Shown piece by piece: positions 43,859 to 52,813 of a stretch of 64,000 nt of DNA. The DNA lies in assembly GCA_001799575.1 (NCBI GenBank), contig MGTT01000011.1, forward strand, positions 220,025 through 284,024, given 5' to 3'. Source of the stretch: Elusimicrobia bacterium GWA2_56_46 (GTDB lineage Bacteria; Elusimicrobiota; Elusimicrobia; Elusimicrobiales; UBA9959). The notes under the pieces were generated by a model. The model saw nothing but the letters and a program-made list of their open reading frames with translations. It was not told where the DNA came from and ran no database searches. The position numbers and the translations under genes were made by a program. Positions within the stretch are counted from its first letter, which is position 1. Every line of letters starts with the position of its first letter.

Positions 43859-43987
43859 AAGGCGGCAAACGGCAGAAAGCAAGTGGTGGGGCTGGACGTG
43901 GTGGAAGTCGCCCCTATCAAAGGCTCCCCCGTGACCGAATTCAACGCCGCCAAACTCGTCTACCGCCTGATGGGCTCCCTGAGCTGA
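43859..43987 (+). pseudogene. Agmatinase/arginase-family gene remnant (C-terminal end only)
   Basis: About 40 codons translate as QVVGLDVVEVAPIKG and FNAAKLVYRLMG followed by TGA, which is the C-terminal end of SpeB-type agmatinases. The catalytic body is absent: upstream lies the zinc peptidase gene on the other strand. It is the 3' stump of a gene removed by deletion or rearrangement. Confidence 0.8.
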
Positions 43988-44042
43988 TCTGAAAGAATTT
44001 CTTGCACCAGCGGCCTCAAGTTCGGGGATCCGCCAAAAAGCG

Positions 44043-44066
44043 GGGGTCAGGCATGTACCTGACCCC
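44043..44066. repeat. GGGGTCAGG hairpin
   Basis: A perfect 9-bp stem GGGGTCAGG / CCTGACCCC with a 6-base loop just downstream of the gene ending at 44087. The same stem, with one mismatch, is at 34195-34218. It may double as a terminator, but no T-run follows. Confidence 0.65.
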
Positions 44067-44086
44067 GCCCCTCCTGACCCGCAGCG

Positions 44087-44836
44087 TCAGTCCATAGGAG
44101 TAAGGCGCATATTCGCCTTACCCATCATGAACACCTCCTGATATTCGTAAGAATTTTCCCCGCCCTCTCTCGAAATTCCAGAACGATACGGGAACACGCG
44201 GCATTTGCGGGCACCGCCGGCGCCAGGCTCCGTAGGACAATTAGCCCGGATCGTAAGCACGATGTTTTTTTTGCCCACATACCGCCCAAGTATGCCCCCC
44301 TCCGCCTCCGCAGGAACCGGCCCCAGATACCCCATGAACTTAAGATAATCCCCCGTTATAAGCATCCCAAAATGAGCGTCTCCAGGACGCCGTCCCAGCG
44401 CCGGATCCGATATTTTCACGGTAAACGGCTTGAACGTTCTATCTCCCATCACATGAATGGCAAGGTCGGCCCGCGTGATAACATCCCCACTAAATGTGAT
44501 CGTTCCGTTTAGACCAAAGTACTGACCGACAGGCCCCAGATAAGCGGGCCCCTCCTCACCCGGAAACCCAGTCCCGTCCATGGAAAGCCGGTAACTGCGT
44601 TCCAGGGCCGGAACGGCAGGCGCCTCTGTTTGCCCATTACCGCCTTTAACAACAGCCTCAGGTTCGATCCGCTCTTCCATAGTTTTTGTGTTTTTAGCGG
44701 CCGCCGGAACGCTGATCCCACTCGCTGAAAGCTGGGCCTCCAAACCGGCATTCACTTCAAGGGAGTAGCCAAACCCGGCCAGACCCGTCATCAGGGCCGC
44801 CACCAATCCTGCAACGCTGCTTATTCTCTTCTCCAT
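44087..44836 (-). CDS. Exported protein of unknown function
   Basis: 249 residues from the ATG at 44836, which has a GGGAGG site; the frame is open further but without a ribosome site. A signal-peptide-like N-terminus (SVAGLVAALMTGLAGFGYSL) is followed by a low-complexity linker and a beta-rich domain (YRLSMDGTGFPG, GQYFGLNGTITFSG, ADLAIHVMGDR). One Cys pair occurs near the C-terminus (RANCPTEPG, RKCRVFP). I do not recognise the family. Confidence 0.6.
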   Translation of the reverse strand: MEKRISSVAGLVAALMTGLAGFGYSLEVNAGLEAQLSASGISVPAAAKNTKTMEERIEPEAVVKGGNGQTEAPAVPALERSYRLSMDGTGFPGEEGPAYLGPVGQYFGLNGTITFSGDVITRADLAIHVMGDRTFKPFTVKISDPALGRRPGDAHFGMLITGDYLKFMGYLGPVPAEAEGGILGRYVGKKNIVLTIRANCPTEPGAGGARKCRVFPYRSGISREGGENSYEYQEVFMMGKANMRLTPMD

Positions 44837-44919
44837 AAATATTACCTCCCGGGATCCCGCGATAAATGTTCTCCGACTCTCTACTGGAGTATAGCTGACG
44901 CACCTCACTTCCGCAAGGG

Positions 44920-45429
44920 CTAACATGCCCACACCCATCTTGATTTTTGGCCCGTGCGGAGTGTGGGCCTCTCCAAGTCTCTCGCCGCGGGATGGGGGGA
45001 CGAACCCCGACCTGATCCCAAGTTTAACGGAATTATCGCGAAACTGTCATTAAAAGCAGGGTCTTGGTCAGCCTGCCCGTCGTTTTGCAGCCCCATTTTG
45101 ACCATTTCGTCCCTCAAAGGCTCATGGATCGTATCCAGTTTATTTTTTTCGTCATCTTTCCATGTGCCGAAGGTCAGCGCCGGAACCGAGGCCACTATTT
45201 CATTTATCCCGCAAATTTCACCATACTCAAAAGCAACGGGAGCCTTTTTCTTTTGTTTTAAATGAGCGCCGGGGAATAATGCCGAAGGAACATAATCGGC
45301 GTAAGTTTTACGGAGGGGTGGCGAGGGTATGGGTTCGGCGGGCCCTCGCGCAGGGCGAGGCTTGCGCAGCGCCGAGCCCGAGCGGGAGCGCGGCCACGGT
45401 GTGGCCGATAGCGTGCCCGACGGATCCAT
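44920..45429 (-). pseudogene. Possible gene fragment of unknown origin
   Basis: An open frame whose middle (ADYVPSALFPGAHLK, NEIVASVPALTFGTWKDD, PLRDEMVKMGLQNDGQ) looks protein-like. Its beginning lies in the 129-bp repeat and a GC-rich stem-loop, and its end is basic and unstructured. No start site is supported. It may be the remains of a gene broken by the duplication, or chance. Confidence 0.3.
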
Positions 45430-45439
45430 ACCCTCGCCA
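45316..45439. repeat. Long GC-rich stem-loop at the edge of repeat copy 2
   Basis: GGCGAGGGTATGG (45316-45328) is the exact reverse complement of CCATACCCTCGCC (45427-45439). The intervening 98 bp contains smaller GC-rich dyads (CCCTCGCGCAGGGCGAGG, GGCCACGGTGTGGCC). The second arm lies inside the 129-bp repeat, whereas copy 1 lacks the first arm. Confidence 0.65.
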
Positions 45440-45520
45440 GGCCCCCGACCGGGCTTCTCGCGGCTCTATACCCAAAGCCCGCCAGCCCGGCGTTACCTTT
45501 TCAGTACAGGCCTTCCTGGC
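45392..45520. repeat. 129-bp duplicated element, copy 2
   Basis: Partner of 43386-43514. Next to its right end the minus strand reads CQEGLY and TGA, a diverged copy of the zinc peptidase C-terminus. So the duplication appears to have carried the 3' tip of that gene. Confidence 0.9.
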
Positions 45521-45531
45521 AGGGTGCCGCG

Positions 45532-45960
45532 TTATTTGGAGATAAAATAAATTCCGCCGGAGATGAGCAGGGTGCCTATAAGTTTGGCCGCGGTGAAACT
45601 CTCGCCAAGAAAGAGATAGACCATGACAAACGTCACGAAAGGATATGTGGAACTCAAAGGCACGATCTTGGAGGCCTCTCCGCCGGACATGGCCTTGAGA
45701 TAGAAGAATACCCCCCCCATCGTCACAACCACGCTTGAAAGTATGAACACCGAAGCCAGTTTGTTGGAGCCCAGCAGCGCGGCCCTGGTGGGAAGATATT
45801 TCCATAGCAGGAAAGGGACAAAGATGACCAGCATAAACAGCGTCCTGAGATAGAACGCGGATGACGAATCCACGTACCGCAGCGTCATCTTATCGAAAAA
45901 CGCGCCCATCCCCCAGGCCAGGATCGCAAGCAGAAGAAATATTATAGTTGATGAATCCAT
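45532..45960 (-). CDS. Single-domain EamA-type membrane transporter
   Basis: 142 residues with four to five membrane helices (IIFLLLAILAWGMGAFF, FYLRTLFMLVIFVPFLLW, SVFILSSVVVTMGGVFFY, IGTLLISGGIYF) and the EamA feature SSTYPFVTFVMVYLFLGE near the end. It is half the length of two-domain DMT transporters, so it probably works as a dimer. It is the last gene of the serS-TPR transcription unit, starting 5 bp after the TPR gene's stop. Substrate unknown. Confidence 0.8.
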   Translation of the reverse strand: MDSSTIIFLLLAILAWGMGAFFDKMTLRYVDSSSAFYLRTLFMLVIFVPFLLWKYLPTRAALLGSNKLASVFILSSVVVTMGGVFFYLKAMSGGEASKIVPLSSTYPFVTFVMVYLFLGESFTAAKLIGTLLISGGIYFISK

Positions 45961-45965
45961 ATCCC

Positions 45966-47165
45966 TTACGGCGGCGGCAGCGGGCCGTACAGTTCCGCTT
46001 CGGTGAAAGGTTTTTTAATATAGCGGTCTATGTATTCCCAGAAGCCCCATTCATCTTTGTAGGCCCGGGCTTCCTTGTACAACTCCACGGCTTTCGCCCG
46101 TTCCCCCTTAAGATCCAGGATATTCCCGGCCTTGACAAGCGCCCAGACGGCCCAGCGGGCCGGATGAACCTCGGGGTTATCTTTGATCGTCGCGTAGGAT
46201 TTATGAAAATAATCCGAAGCCGCGTCATAATTTTTCTCCACCAGATACGTGGAACCGATGGCGGAAAGAACGCGCGGCAGATATCTTTTGCGGTAACCCG
46301 GTACGCCTTCCTGGAGGCGTTTCAGATACTCCAGCGACTCTTTACGGGATTCAAGATACCGTTTATCTTCGAACAACGAAACTATCAGGACAAACTGCAT
46401 CTGAGGGTGCATGGGATATAATTTAACCAGTTCTTCGGACCATTTGACCGCGGTCTTTGTATCTTTGAACCGGTTGCCCGGCTCCGTATAGATTTCAATA
46501 AGCAGAAGTTCGGCGGCCAGGGCGTTGAAATATCCTTTCTCCTTGCATACCTTGATATACTCCACTCCCTGCGCCGCGTTCCCCCCCATAAGAAGCTTTG
46601 CCAGAACCTTTATCACTCCGGACAATGTCCCGGCGTAATACTCGTACATCCCCAGCCCGAGATATGAATCGTACAGCTCCGGATCCACTTTCAGGGACTT
46701 GCGGGTGTTGGAGATCGCTTTCTTCCCGTCAAAATAGGCTTTTAGCCAGCGGTGCTGCATCAGCGCGAGCCGCGCCCGCAGGCCGTACATGCCGCCCAGG
46801 CACATATAAGCGTTGGCGTCGGCCGGGTGTTTTTTCAGCCAGGCGCGCGCGATCCCGATGGCCTTGTCCGTCATTTCCCCGTATTCCCGCGCCAGTTTCG
46901 GATCCGATTCGTCCTCAAGGTATTCCAGCTCGGCCCATTTGGACATGGCCAGGCCGAAATGCGGAAAAGGATGGTCGGGATATTTTTCCGCCGCCAGTTC
47001 AAAATTCTTTTTGGCCTCCGCAGGATCCACGGCGTAGATGGCGTCTATACCTTTCTTGGACAGAAGCCTGAGCTCTTCGGGCAGGGGTTCCGCCGGAGCG
47101 GCGGCGCGGAGGCCGGACACGGCCGCAAAAACTAAAAAAACAACCGGGAGCATGATTTTCTTCAT
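45966..47165 (-). CDS. Exported TPR-repeat protein
   Basis: 399 residues. A signal peptide (IMLPVVFLVFAAVSGLRA) is followed by TPR-like helices through the whole length (AKKNFELAAEKYPDHPFPHF, AYMCLGGMYGLRARLALMQ, DSYLGLGMYEYYAGTL, AASDYFHKSYATI, KAVELYKEARAYKDE). It probably acts as a periplasmic scaffold. It overlaps serS by 4 bp (ATGA). Confidence 0.8.
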   Translation of the reverse strand: MKKIMLPVVFLVFAAVSGLRAAAPAEPLPEELRLLSKKGIDAIYAVDPAEAKKNFELAAEKYPDHPFPHFGLAMSKWAELEYLEDESDPKLAREYGEMTDKAIGIARAWLKKHPADANAYMCLGGMYGLRARLALMQHRWLKAYFDGKKAISNTRKSLKVDPELYDSYLGLGMYEYYAGTLSGVIKVLAKLLMGGNAAQGVEYIKVCKEKGYFNALAAELLLIEIYTEPGNRFKDTKTAVKWSEELVKLYPMHPQMQFVLIVSLFEDKRYLESRKESLEYLKRLQEGVPGYRKRYLPRVLSAIGSTYLVEKNYDAASDYFHKSYATIKDNPEVHPARWAVWALVKAGNILDLKGERAKAVELYKEARAYKDEWGFWEYIDRYIKKPFTEAELYGPLPPP

Positions 47166-48454
47166 AAGGATTCTATTTTATCCGTCCCCATATATTTCCT
47201 GAGCGCTTCGGGAACCGTCACGGAACCGTCCTCCTCCTGATAGTTTTCAAGTATGGCCGCGAAAGTACGGCCCACGGCCAGCCCGGAACCGTTCAGCGTG
47301 TGGACGAATTCGGTCTTTTTGCCGTCCGCCCGTTTGAAGCGGGCGTTCATCCGGCGGGCCTGAAAATCCCCGCAATTGGAGCACGAAGAGATCTCCCTGA
47401 ATTTGTTTTCTCCGGGCATCCAGACTTCCAGGTCATAAGTCATGGCGGAACTGAAGCCAAGGTCGCCCGTGCAAAGTTCCAGCACGCGGTAAGGTATGCC
47501 AAGAAGCCGGAGAATCTTCTCGGCGTCGGCGCGCAGTTTCGTCAGGGCGGCCATGGAATCTTCCGGCCTTGTGATCCAGACCAGTTCCACTTTATTGAAC
47601 TGGTGGTTGCGGATCAGACCGCGCGTATCCTTGCCGTAAGAGCCGGCCTCCTGGCGGAAACAGGCGGTATAAGCGGTGAACTTCCATGGCAGAGATTCTT
47701 CTTTCAGAACCTCCCCCCGGCACAAATTGGTCAGCGGCACCTCGGCCGTAGGAATAAGGTACAGCGGCGGTTCGGCGGCCACCTTGTAGAGGTCCTCTTC
47801 AAACTTGGGAAGCTGCCCGGTGCCGGTCATGCTTTCGGAATTGACGAGGAAAGGAGGAAAGATCTCGGTATAGCCGTGTTCAAGCGTATGCGTGTCCAGC
47901 ATCAGCTGAGTGATGGCCCGTTCCAGGCGGGCGCCCGGGCCTTTCAGCAGCGCGAAGCGCGAACCGGAAAGCCTTGTGGCCGCGGCAAAATCCAGTATGC
48001 CCAGGCTTTCGCCCAGGGCGTGATGATCCAGCGGCTTGAAAGAGAACTCGCGCCGGCCGCCGGGATCTTGATAGACGACTTTATTCTCCTGCGGCCCGCC
48101 CCCTTTCACGACATTCCCGTCCGGGAGGTTTGGGACGCCCAGAAGCAGACAGTTCAGTTCCTTTTCAAGCGCGGACAGGCTTTCTTCTTTCGACCTGATG
48201 GTTTCTTTTATGGCGTTGGCCTCGTCCATCACGGCTTTGGCTTCGGCCTCTTTTTTGGCTATTTTAAGTCCTTGTATCTTCTGAGAAACCTCATTGCGCC
48301 GGGAACGCAGCGCCTCGGTCTCCGCCAGAACGGCCAGATATGCCCCGTCCGTTTCTATTATTTTATCCAGGGCCGGAAGATAGCGCCCGCCGCGGTCGCG
48401 GAGGCCGGTTCGAACCCGGTTCGGATCTGAGCGTATAAGTCTGATGTCCAGCAT
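47162..48454 (-). CDS. serS: Seryl-tRNA synthetase
   Basis: 430 residues, full length. The N-terminal coiled-coil arm (residues 30-105) leads to the class II core: motif 2 region TACFRQEAGSYGKDTRGLIR, then LEVWMPGENKFREISSCSNC, and motif 3 NGSGLAVGRTFAAILENYQ with PEALRKYMG at the end. It charges tRNA-Ser, and tRNA-Sec if present. AGAGG lies before the ATG. An inverted heptamer-like repeat (48470-48540) lies immediately upstream. Confidence 0.97.
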   Translation of the reverse strand: MLDIRLIRSDPNRVRTGLRDRGGRYLPALDKIIETDGAYLAVLAETEALRSRRNEVSQKIQGLKIAKKEAEAKAVMDEANAIKETIRSKEESLSALEKELNCLLLGVPNLPDGNVVKGGGPQENKVVYQDPGGRREFSFKPLDHHALGESLGILDFAAATRLSGSRFALLKGPGARLERAITQLMLDTHTLEHGYTEIFPPFLVNSESMTGTGQLPKFEEDLYKVAAEPPLYLIPTAEVPLTNLCRGEVLKEESLPWKFTAYTACFRQEAGSYGKDTRGLIRNHQFNKVELVWITRPEDSMAALTKLRADAEKILRLLGIPYRVLELCTGDLGFSSAMTYDLEVWMPGENKFREISSCSNCGDFQARRMNARFKRADGKKTEFVHTLNGSGLAVGRTFAAILENYQEEDGSVTVPEALRKYMGTDKIESL

Positions 48455-48469
48455 TGGGAGCCTCTAAAA

Positions 48470-48545
48470 GATGAGAGTTGGAAGGTTAGAAGATTGGAGG
48501 GTTTGAAGTTAGGGAATTCCTCCCTCTAACCTTCCAACCCTCTAG
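48470..48545. repeat. Inverted pair of GGTTAGA/TTGGAAG-type heptamers
   Basis: Left: TTGGAAG, GTTAGAA, GATTGGA, GGGTTTG. Right (inverse): TAGAGGG, TTGGAAG, GTTAGAG. They are separated by GGGAATTCC-like bases. It occupies the gap between serS and the upstream gene. Confidence 0.7.
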
Positions 48546-49115
48546 TTACGGTTTCTTTATCTCTATGACTGCTTCTTTCATTATTCTGGACGGCTCGTCG
48601 CCGGGCCTGGGATCCAGCATTACCTGCAGTTTAAGTGCGTCGGCCCGGAAGCCGCTGTTTTTTAACTTTTTAAGCTGTTCGTTAAGCGCGCTGTGTATTA
48701 ATTTAGCTTCATACAAACCTCCCGGCTTTATCCGGGAGATACGAACTTCTTCCACGCGGAACGGAACCGTCCAGAAACCGGGATCCGGGGCGCCGGGATC
48801 GGCTGCGCCGACGTTAAGTTTTGCCGGCAGCTTCACCAGACGCAGGCTTAAGGCGCACCGGAGCACCAGCCCCTCCACCGGCCGGGCGGAAAGATTCTGC
48901 GCGGTCACCACGGCGCGTAATTTGTCCGCATATCTTTGGTAGGATCCCAGCTTCAGTTCCGAAACGGTTTCAAAGGGCAGCTTCTTATTGTCCTTAACGC
49001 GCGAAATCTGCCAGTCTATTTTGTCTATCCGCACCTGGGCACTGAGCGCGGAGCAGAAAAACGGCAGGGCCAGAAGCGCGGCAAGTATCACATGAGATCT
49101 TTTGCTTGCCGGCAT
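48546..49115 (-). CDS. Exported protein of unknown function
   Basis: 189 residues. Signal peptide (VILAALLALPFFCSALSA), then a beta-rich domain without recognised motifs (VRIDKIDWQISRVKDNKKL, RYADKLRAVVTAQNLSARP, VEEVRISRIKPGGLYEAKL). The pattern of a conserved WQISRVKDNKKL start and paired beta strands suggests an immunoglobulin-like fold. It lies 7 bp after the CheC-like gene and may be translated with it. No family named. Confidence 0.6.
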   Translation of the reverse strand: MPASKRSHVILAALLALPFFCSALSAQVRIDKIDWQISRVKDNKKLPFETVSELKLGSYQRYADKLRAVVTAQNLSARPVEGLVLRCALSLRLVKLPAKLNVGAADPGAPDPGFWTVPFRVEEVRISRIKPGGLYEAKLIHSALNEQLKKLKNSGFRADALKLQVMLDPRPGDEPSRIMKEAVIEIKKP

Positions 49116-49122
49116 AATAGGA

Positions 49123-49722
49123 TTAAGAAACTCCCCCGCTGTTCAGAAGCTCCTGCGCAAGTTTTTCCGGGATAAGGCCCAGCACCTCGCAGCGGGTCAC
49201 GCTCTTGTCGCACTGAATATCCAGTTTTACGCTTATGATGCGATAGCTCTGTTTAACGTCCACCGAAGCCCCCATAGCCCCCAGCAGGTGCTGCGGCTCG
49301 CCCCTCAGGCATCTGGGAGCGGACGGAATGAAGATCCGTTTGACCGCGTTTGAAAAAGCGCCGGCAAGAGAATTCAGAATGATATTGCCCAATTCCGTGA
49401 GAAGCAGTTCGCCCGCCTGGTTCAGCCGGGGCGAAGCGGAAAAAGAATACCCAAGGAAACACCTGGAGATGCGGTCTATATCGCGCGGGTCGAAAAGTAG
49501 GATGGCGATGAAAGGCAATTCCCCTTTCACGTCGAAATAAACCGCCGCGGCCTCCCCTTCTTCCGGGGCGCGGAGCTTTACGGCTTCATCCAGCGTCCCC
49601 ATCGAAACATCGGCGCCGGCCACTTTCCAGGTTCCGGCGGAAACCCGCGAAAGTTTTTCCACGCATTTCCGCAGGCCGGCCACAGCGACGCGGTTCAGCA
49701 TCTCGTTCGTATTCTCGCTCAT
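49123..49722 (-). CDS. CheC/CheX-like chemotaxis phosphatase family protein
   Basis: 199 residues. LLLTELGNIILNSLAGAFSNAV is the CheC-type helix with the Glu and Asn used for dephosphorylating CheY-P. A second such helix, present in two-site CheC, is not obvious (MLNRVAVAGLRKCVEKLS at the N-terminus could be a degenerate one). Family members hydrolyse the phosphoaspartate of response regulators. It lies directly downstream of a single-domain response regulator, its probable substrate, with no chemotaxis kinase nearby. Confidence 0.75.
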   Translation of the reverse strand: MSENTNEMLNRVAVAGLRKCVEKLSRVSAGTWKVAGADVSMGTLDEAVKLRAPEEGEAAAVYFDVKGELPFIAILLFDPRDIDRISRCFLGYSFSASPRLNQAGELLLTELGNIILNSLAGAFSNAVKRIFIPSAPRCLRGEPQHLLGAMGASVDVKQSYRIISVKLDIQCDKSVTRCEVLGLIPEKLAQELLNSGGVS

Positions 49723-49751
49723 ATAGACTCAGATTCAAGACTCAGGATTCC

Positions 49752-50108
49752 CTACACCACGATACTCCTGACCACGGCCTTGAATTCCTCGTAGGAAAAA
49801 GGTTTGCGGATAATGGCCGTGACGCCGGTATGGGAGAGTTTACGATCCAGCTCTTTCTGATCCACGGCTGTGATCACGACAACCCGGACTTTGGGATCCA
49901 GCTTGCGGAGGTCGGCCAGGATCTCAACCCCGGACTGCCCCGGCATGATGAGGTCAAGGAACACCACCTCCGGCTTAAGCTCGGCGTAAGCTTTGAGCGC
50001 GGCCTCGCCGTCGCCGGCCTCTCCCGCCACTTCGTGCCCCAATTCCGTCAGGAGCGCCCTGATGGTATAGCGCATGAGTTCATTGTCGTCCACTATCAGT
50101 ATTTTCAT
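49752..50108 (-). CDS. CheY-like single-domain response regulator
   Basis: 118 residues, only a receiver domain. KILIVDDNELMRY holds the acidic pocket, VVFLDLIMPGQSG the phosphoacceptor Asp, VVVITAVD the Thr and IIRKPFSYEE the Lys. Without an output domain it acts by protein contact. The adjacent CheC-like protein is its likely phosphatase. The cognate kinase is not in the window. Confidence 0.93.
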   Translation of the reverse strand: MKILIVDDNELMRYTIRALLTELGHEVAGEAGDGEAALKAYAELKPEVVFLDLIMPGQSGVEILADLRKLDPKVRVVVITAVDQKELDRKLSHTGVTAIIRKPFSYEEFKAVVRSIVV

Positions 50109-50171
50109 GTGACTTTTCCCCGCAGAAACCAGGGGCTAGGGCGGCAAGCCCTAACCCCTCTAAACCCCGTT

Positions 50172-51368
50172 TCAGCAGCAACAGGCGCACTTGGCTTTGG
50201 GCGCCGCGGCCGCTTTTTTTCTGAGCATTTCCGCCGCGTTGGTCTTTTCCCACTCAAAACCGTTCCGGCCGAAATGGCCGTAGGCCGCGGTCTTTCTGAA
50301 GACGGGGGCGCGGAGCTTGAGGTTATGAATAATGCCTTTGGGAGTGAAGTCGAAATTGGCTTTTACGATATTGGCCAGTTTCTCGTCGGCGATGACGCCG
50401 GTGCCGTGGGTGTCCACATAAAGGCCGACGGGCTCCGCCACGCCGATAGCGTAAGCGACCTGGACGGTGCACTCTCTGGCCAGTTTGGCGGCGACGATGT
50501 TCTTGGCCACGTAACGCGCCATATAAGCGGCGGAGCGGTCTACTTTTGTCGGATCCTTGCCGGAGAAAGCGCCGCCGCCGTGGGGAGCCACGCCGCCGTA
50601 GGTATCCACGATGATCTTGCGGCCGGTCACGCCGGTGTCGGACTGCGGTCCGCCCACCACGAACTTGCCGGTCGGATTTATGAGGAACTTGGTGTGCTTG
50701 TCTATCATCTTCCTGTCCACCACGGGCATAATGACCGCGTCGATGATCTCTTTCCTGGCTTTTTCGGTGATCTGGTGGCCGGACTTGTCCAGGATCTCCT
50801 CGGTATGCTGGGATGAGATCACGATGGTCTCTACGCGCGCGGGCTTGCCGTCGTGGTATTCCACGGTGACCTGAGACTTCCCGTCGGGGCCGAGGTAAGG
50901 GAGGATATTTTTTTTGCGTACTTCCGCGAGCCGCATGGCCAGTTTCTGCGCGAGCATAAGCGGCAGGGGCATGAGTTCCGGCGTCTCATCGGAGGCATAA
51001 CCGACCATCAGGCCCTGATCCCCGGCGCCGCCGGTATCCACGCCCTGGGCGATATCCGGAGACTGGCGGCCGATAACATTGATGACCGCGCAGGTCTCGT
51101 AATTGAATCCGTATTTGGTGTGGTTGTAGCCTATGTCCCTGATCACCTGGCGTGCCAGCGTATCAACGTCCACGTAGGTTTTGGTGGTGATCTCCCCGCC
51201 GACTACGACCATGCCGCGGGTGATGAAAGTCTCGCAGGCGACGCGGCCGGCGGGATCTTTTCTCAGGATCTCGTCAAGCACAGCGTCCGAAATCTGGTCG
51301 CACACCTTGTCGGGGTGGCCTTCGGTGACCGACTCCGACGATACGAATCTCTTACCGGTAAAGTTCAT
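50172..51368 (-). CDS. metK: S-adenosylmethionine synthetase
   Basis: 398 residues. All signatures are present: [35 protein letters not shown], the P-loop-like [19 protein letters not shown], and [16 protein letters not shown] [16 protein letters not shown]. It makes SAM from methionine and ATP. The C-terminus carries an unusual cysteine-rich tail (KCACCC) after an Ala/Lys stretch. No SAM riboswitch is seen in the short leader. Several SAM-using enzymes (RimO, radical SAM/SPASM) are in the window. Confidence 0.97.
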   Translation of the reverse strand: MNFTGKRFVSSESVTEGHPDKVCDQISDAVLDEILRKDPAGRVACETFITRGMVVVGGEITTKTYVDVDTLARQVIRDIGYNHTKYGFNYETCAVINVIGRQSPDIAQGVDTGGAGDQGLMVGYASDETPELMPLPLMLAQKLAMRLAEVRKKNILPYLGPDGKSQVTVEYHDGKPARVETIVISSQHTEEILDKSGHQITEKARKEIIDAVIMPVVDRKMIDKHTKFLINPTGKFVVGGPQSDTGVTGRKIIVDTYGGVAPHGGGAFSGKDPTKVDRSAAYMARYVAKNIVAAKLARECTVQVAYAIGVAEPVGLYVDTHGTGVIADEKLANIVKANFDFTPKGIIHNLKLRAPVFRKTAAYGHFGRNGFEWEKTNAAEMLRKKAAAAPKAKCACCC

Positions 51369-51400
51369 ACGTTCCCTCCATGTATTTTGACAGCGCTTTT

Positions 51401-52813
51401 CTACTTCTGATCTATGAGTTTGGCCGCGAATTCAAGGAATTTTTTCGTGTTCTCCTGGGATTCGGTTTCAGCGTAAGTCCTCAACAAGGGCTCGGTGCCG
51501 GACGGACGCATGAGCAGCCAGCAATCGTCCTCAAGGATGATCTTAAGACCGTCGATGGTGTTGGTATCCAGCACCTTCCTGCCCAGAATGGTTTTGGGCA
51601 GTTTCTTTTTGAGCTTTACCGCGAAAGAGTGTTTATTGGGAACCGCTTTTTCAAGCTTCATGTCCCGGCGTATGAAAGCCGATCTGCCGTAGCGCGCTTC
51701 CACATCCTTATACAGCTCGGATACGGTTTTACCGGTTTTAACCGCCATCTCCATGAACATCAGGGCGGTAAGCGCGCCGTCACGCTCCGGGATATTGCCT
51801 TTCCAGGCATAGCCGCCGGACTCCTCCACCCCGAACGAAACGTCCTCGGAGATCATCTTCTCGGCTATGTACTTGAAACCTACCGGGGTCTCCTCGAAGG
51901 GCAGACCGGCGGCCTTGGCGATGCGCTTGGTAAGATACCCCATGGACACGGCCTGCGCCACTTTCCCCTTAAGGCGGTTGCGCTTGAGCAGATAATCCAA
52001 AAGCATGGGCGCTATCTGGCATGGGGTCATATAAACGCCCTTATCGCTGACCAGCGCGAAGCGGTCAGCGTCGCCGTCCAGCGCCATACCCATAACGGCT
52101 TTCTTCTTCTTTACGGTATCGATCAGTTCGGCGAGGTTCTTTTCCACCGGCTCCGGCGTAATGCCGCCGAACAGGGGATCGGAGGCCGCGCGGATCTTTA
52201 TAATGTTCTTGGAGTTGAACACCTCGCCGGCCACCTCGGCCCCCGCTCCGTACATAAAATCCACTACCACAGGCCCCGGCAGTTTTGAGAGGATCTGGCC
52301 GATGTTCACCTTCGAAGCCAGATAATCCACGTAATTCTTTTTGAAAGATTTTCTGGGCGCGGGGGCGGCCGCCCTGAGCATCGGCACAGCCTTGGAAATA
52401 TAATTCTCCAGTTCCGCCGTAACCGAAGGGGGAGCCGACCGGCCGTTCTGCTTTATCTTGACGCCGTTATAAAAATACTGGTTGTGGCTGGCGGTGATCA
52501 CTACGCCCAGACCGAATTTGGAGGCCGTGAGCCAGCTCACGGCCGGGGTAGGAAGGGGGCCGTCGGAAACCACGCAGACCACGCCGTTGGCGGCAAGGAT
52601 GTCCGCGGCCGCGGCCGCGAACCGATCCGACATGAACCGCCTGTCATAGCCGATCACCACGCTCGGCTTTTCCGCTACGCGCATATTTTTGTACGCGATA
52701 TAATCCGCCAGGCCCTGCGCGATCTTGCGCACGGCCTCGTAGGTGAAATCGCGCGAGATGATGCCCCGGAAGCCGTCCGTGCCGAAAGTTATCTGGTTAG
52801 GATGCGAGCTCAT
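51401..52813 (-). CDS. Phosphoglucomutase/phosphomannomutase family
   Basis: 470 residues from the ATG at 52813; the frame remains open far upstream, but that part has no protein-like features. The phosphohexomutase signatures are in order: [10 protein letters not shown], the phosphoserine loop [17 protein letters not shown], the metal loop [12 protein letters not shown], sugar-binding [10 protein letters not shown], and phosphate-binding [15 protein letters not shown]. It interconverts 1- and 6-phosphorylated hexoses for polysaccharide and glycogen metabolism. It is divergent from the CBM48-containing gene. Glucose versus mannose preference cannot be told. Confidence 0.92.
   Translation of the reverse strand: MSSHPNQITFGTDGFRGIISRDFTYEAVRKIAQGLADYIAYKNMRVAEKPSVVIGYDRRFMSDRFAAAAADILAANGVVCVVSDGPLPTPAVSWLTASKFGLGVVITASHNQYFYNGVKIKQNGRSAPPSVTAELENYISKAVPMLRAAAPAPRKSFKKNYVDYLASKVNIGQILSKLPGPVVVDFMYGAGAEVAGEVFNSKNIIKIRAASDPLFGGITPEPVEKNLAELIDTVKKKKAVMGMALDGDADRFALVSDKGVYMTPCQIAPMLLDYLLKRNRLKGKVAQAVSMGYLTKRIAKAAGLPFEETPVGFKYIAEKMISEDVSFGVEESGGYAWKGNIPERDGALTALMFMEMAVKTGKTVSELYKDVEARYGRSAFIRRDMKLEKAVPNKHSFAVKLKKKLPKTILGRKVLDTNTIDGLKIILEDDCWLLMRPSGTEPLLRTYAETESQENTKKFLEFAAKLIDQK

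Noticed and set aside
45308..45805. Open frame across the 129-bp repeat reading LGIEPREARSGAWRGYG
   Set aside because: It overlaps the EamA gene in another frame and exists only because the GC-rich repeat lacks stops. The same peptide appears at copy 1 for the same reason.
51369..51400. SAM riboswitch upstream of metK
   Set aside because: The gap between metK and the phosphohexomutase gene is only about 32 bp and shows no conserved SAM aptamer features.
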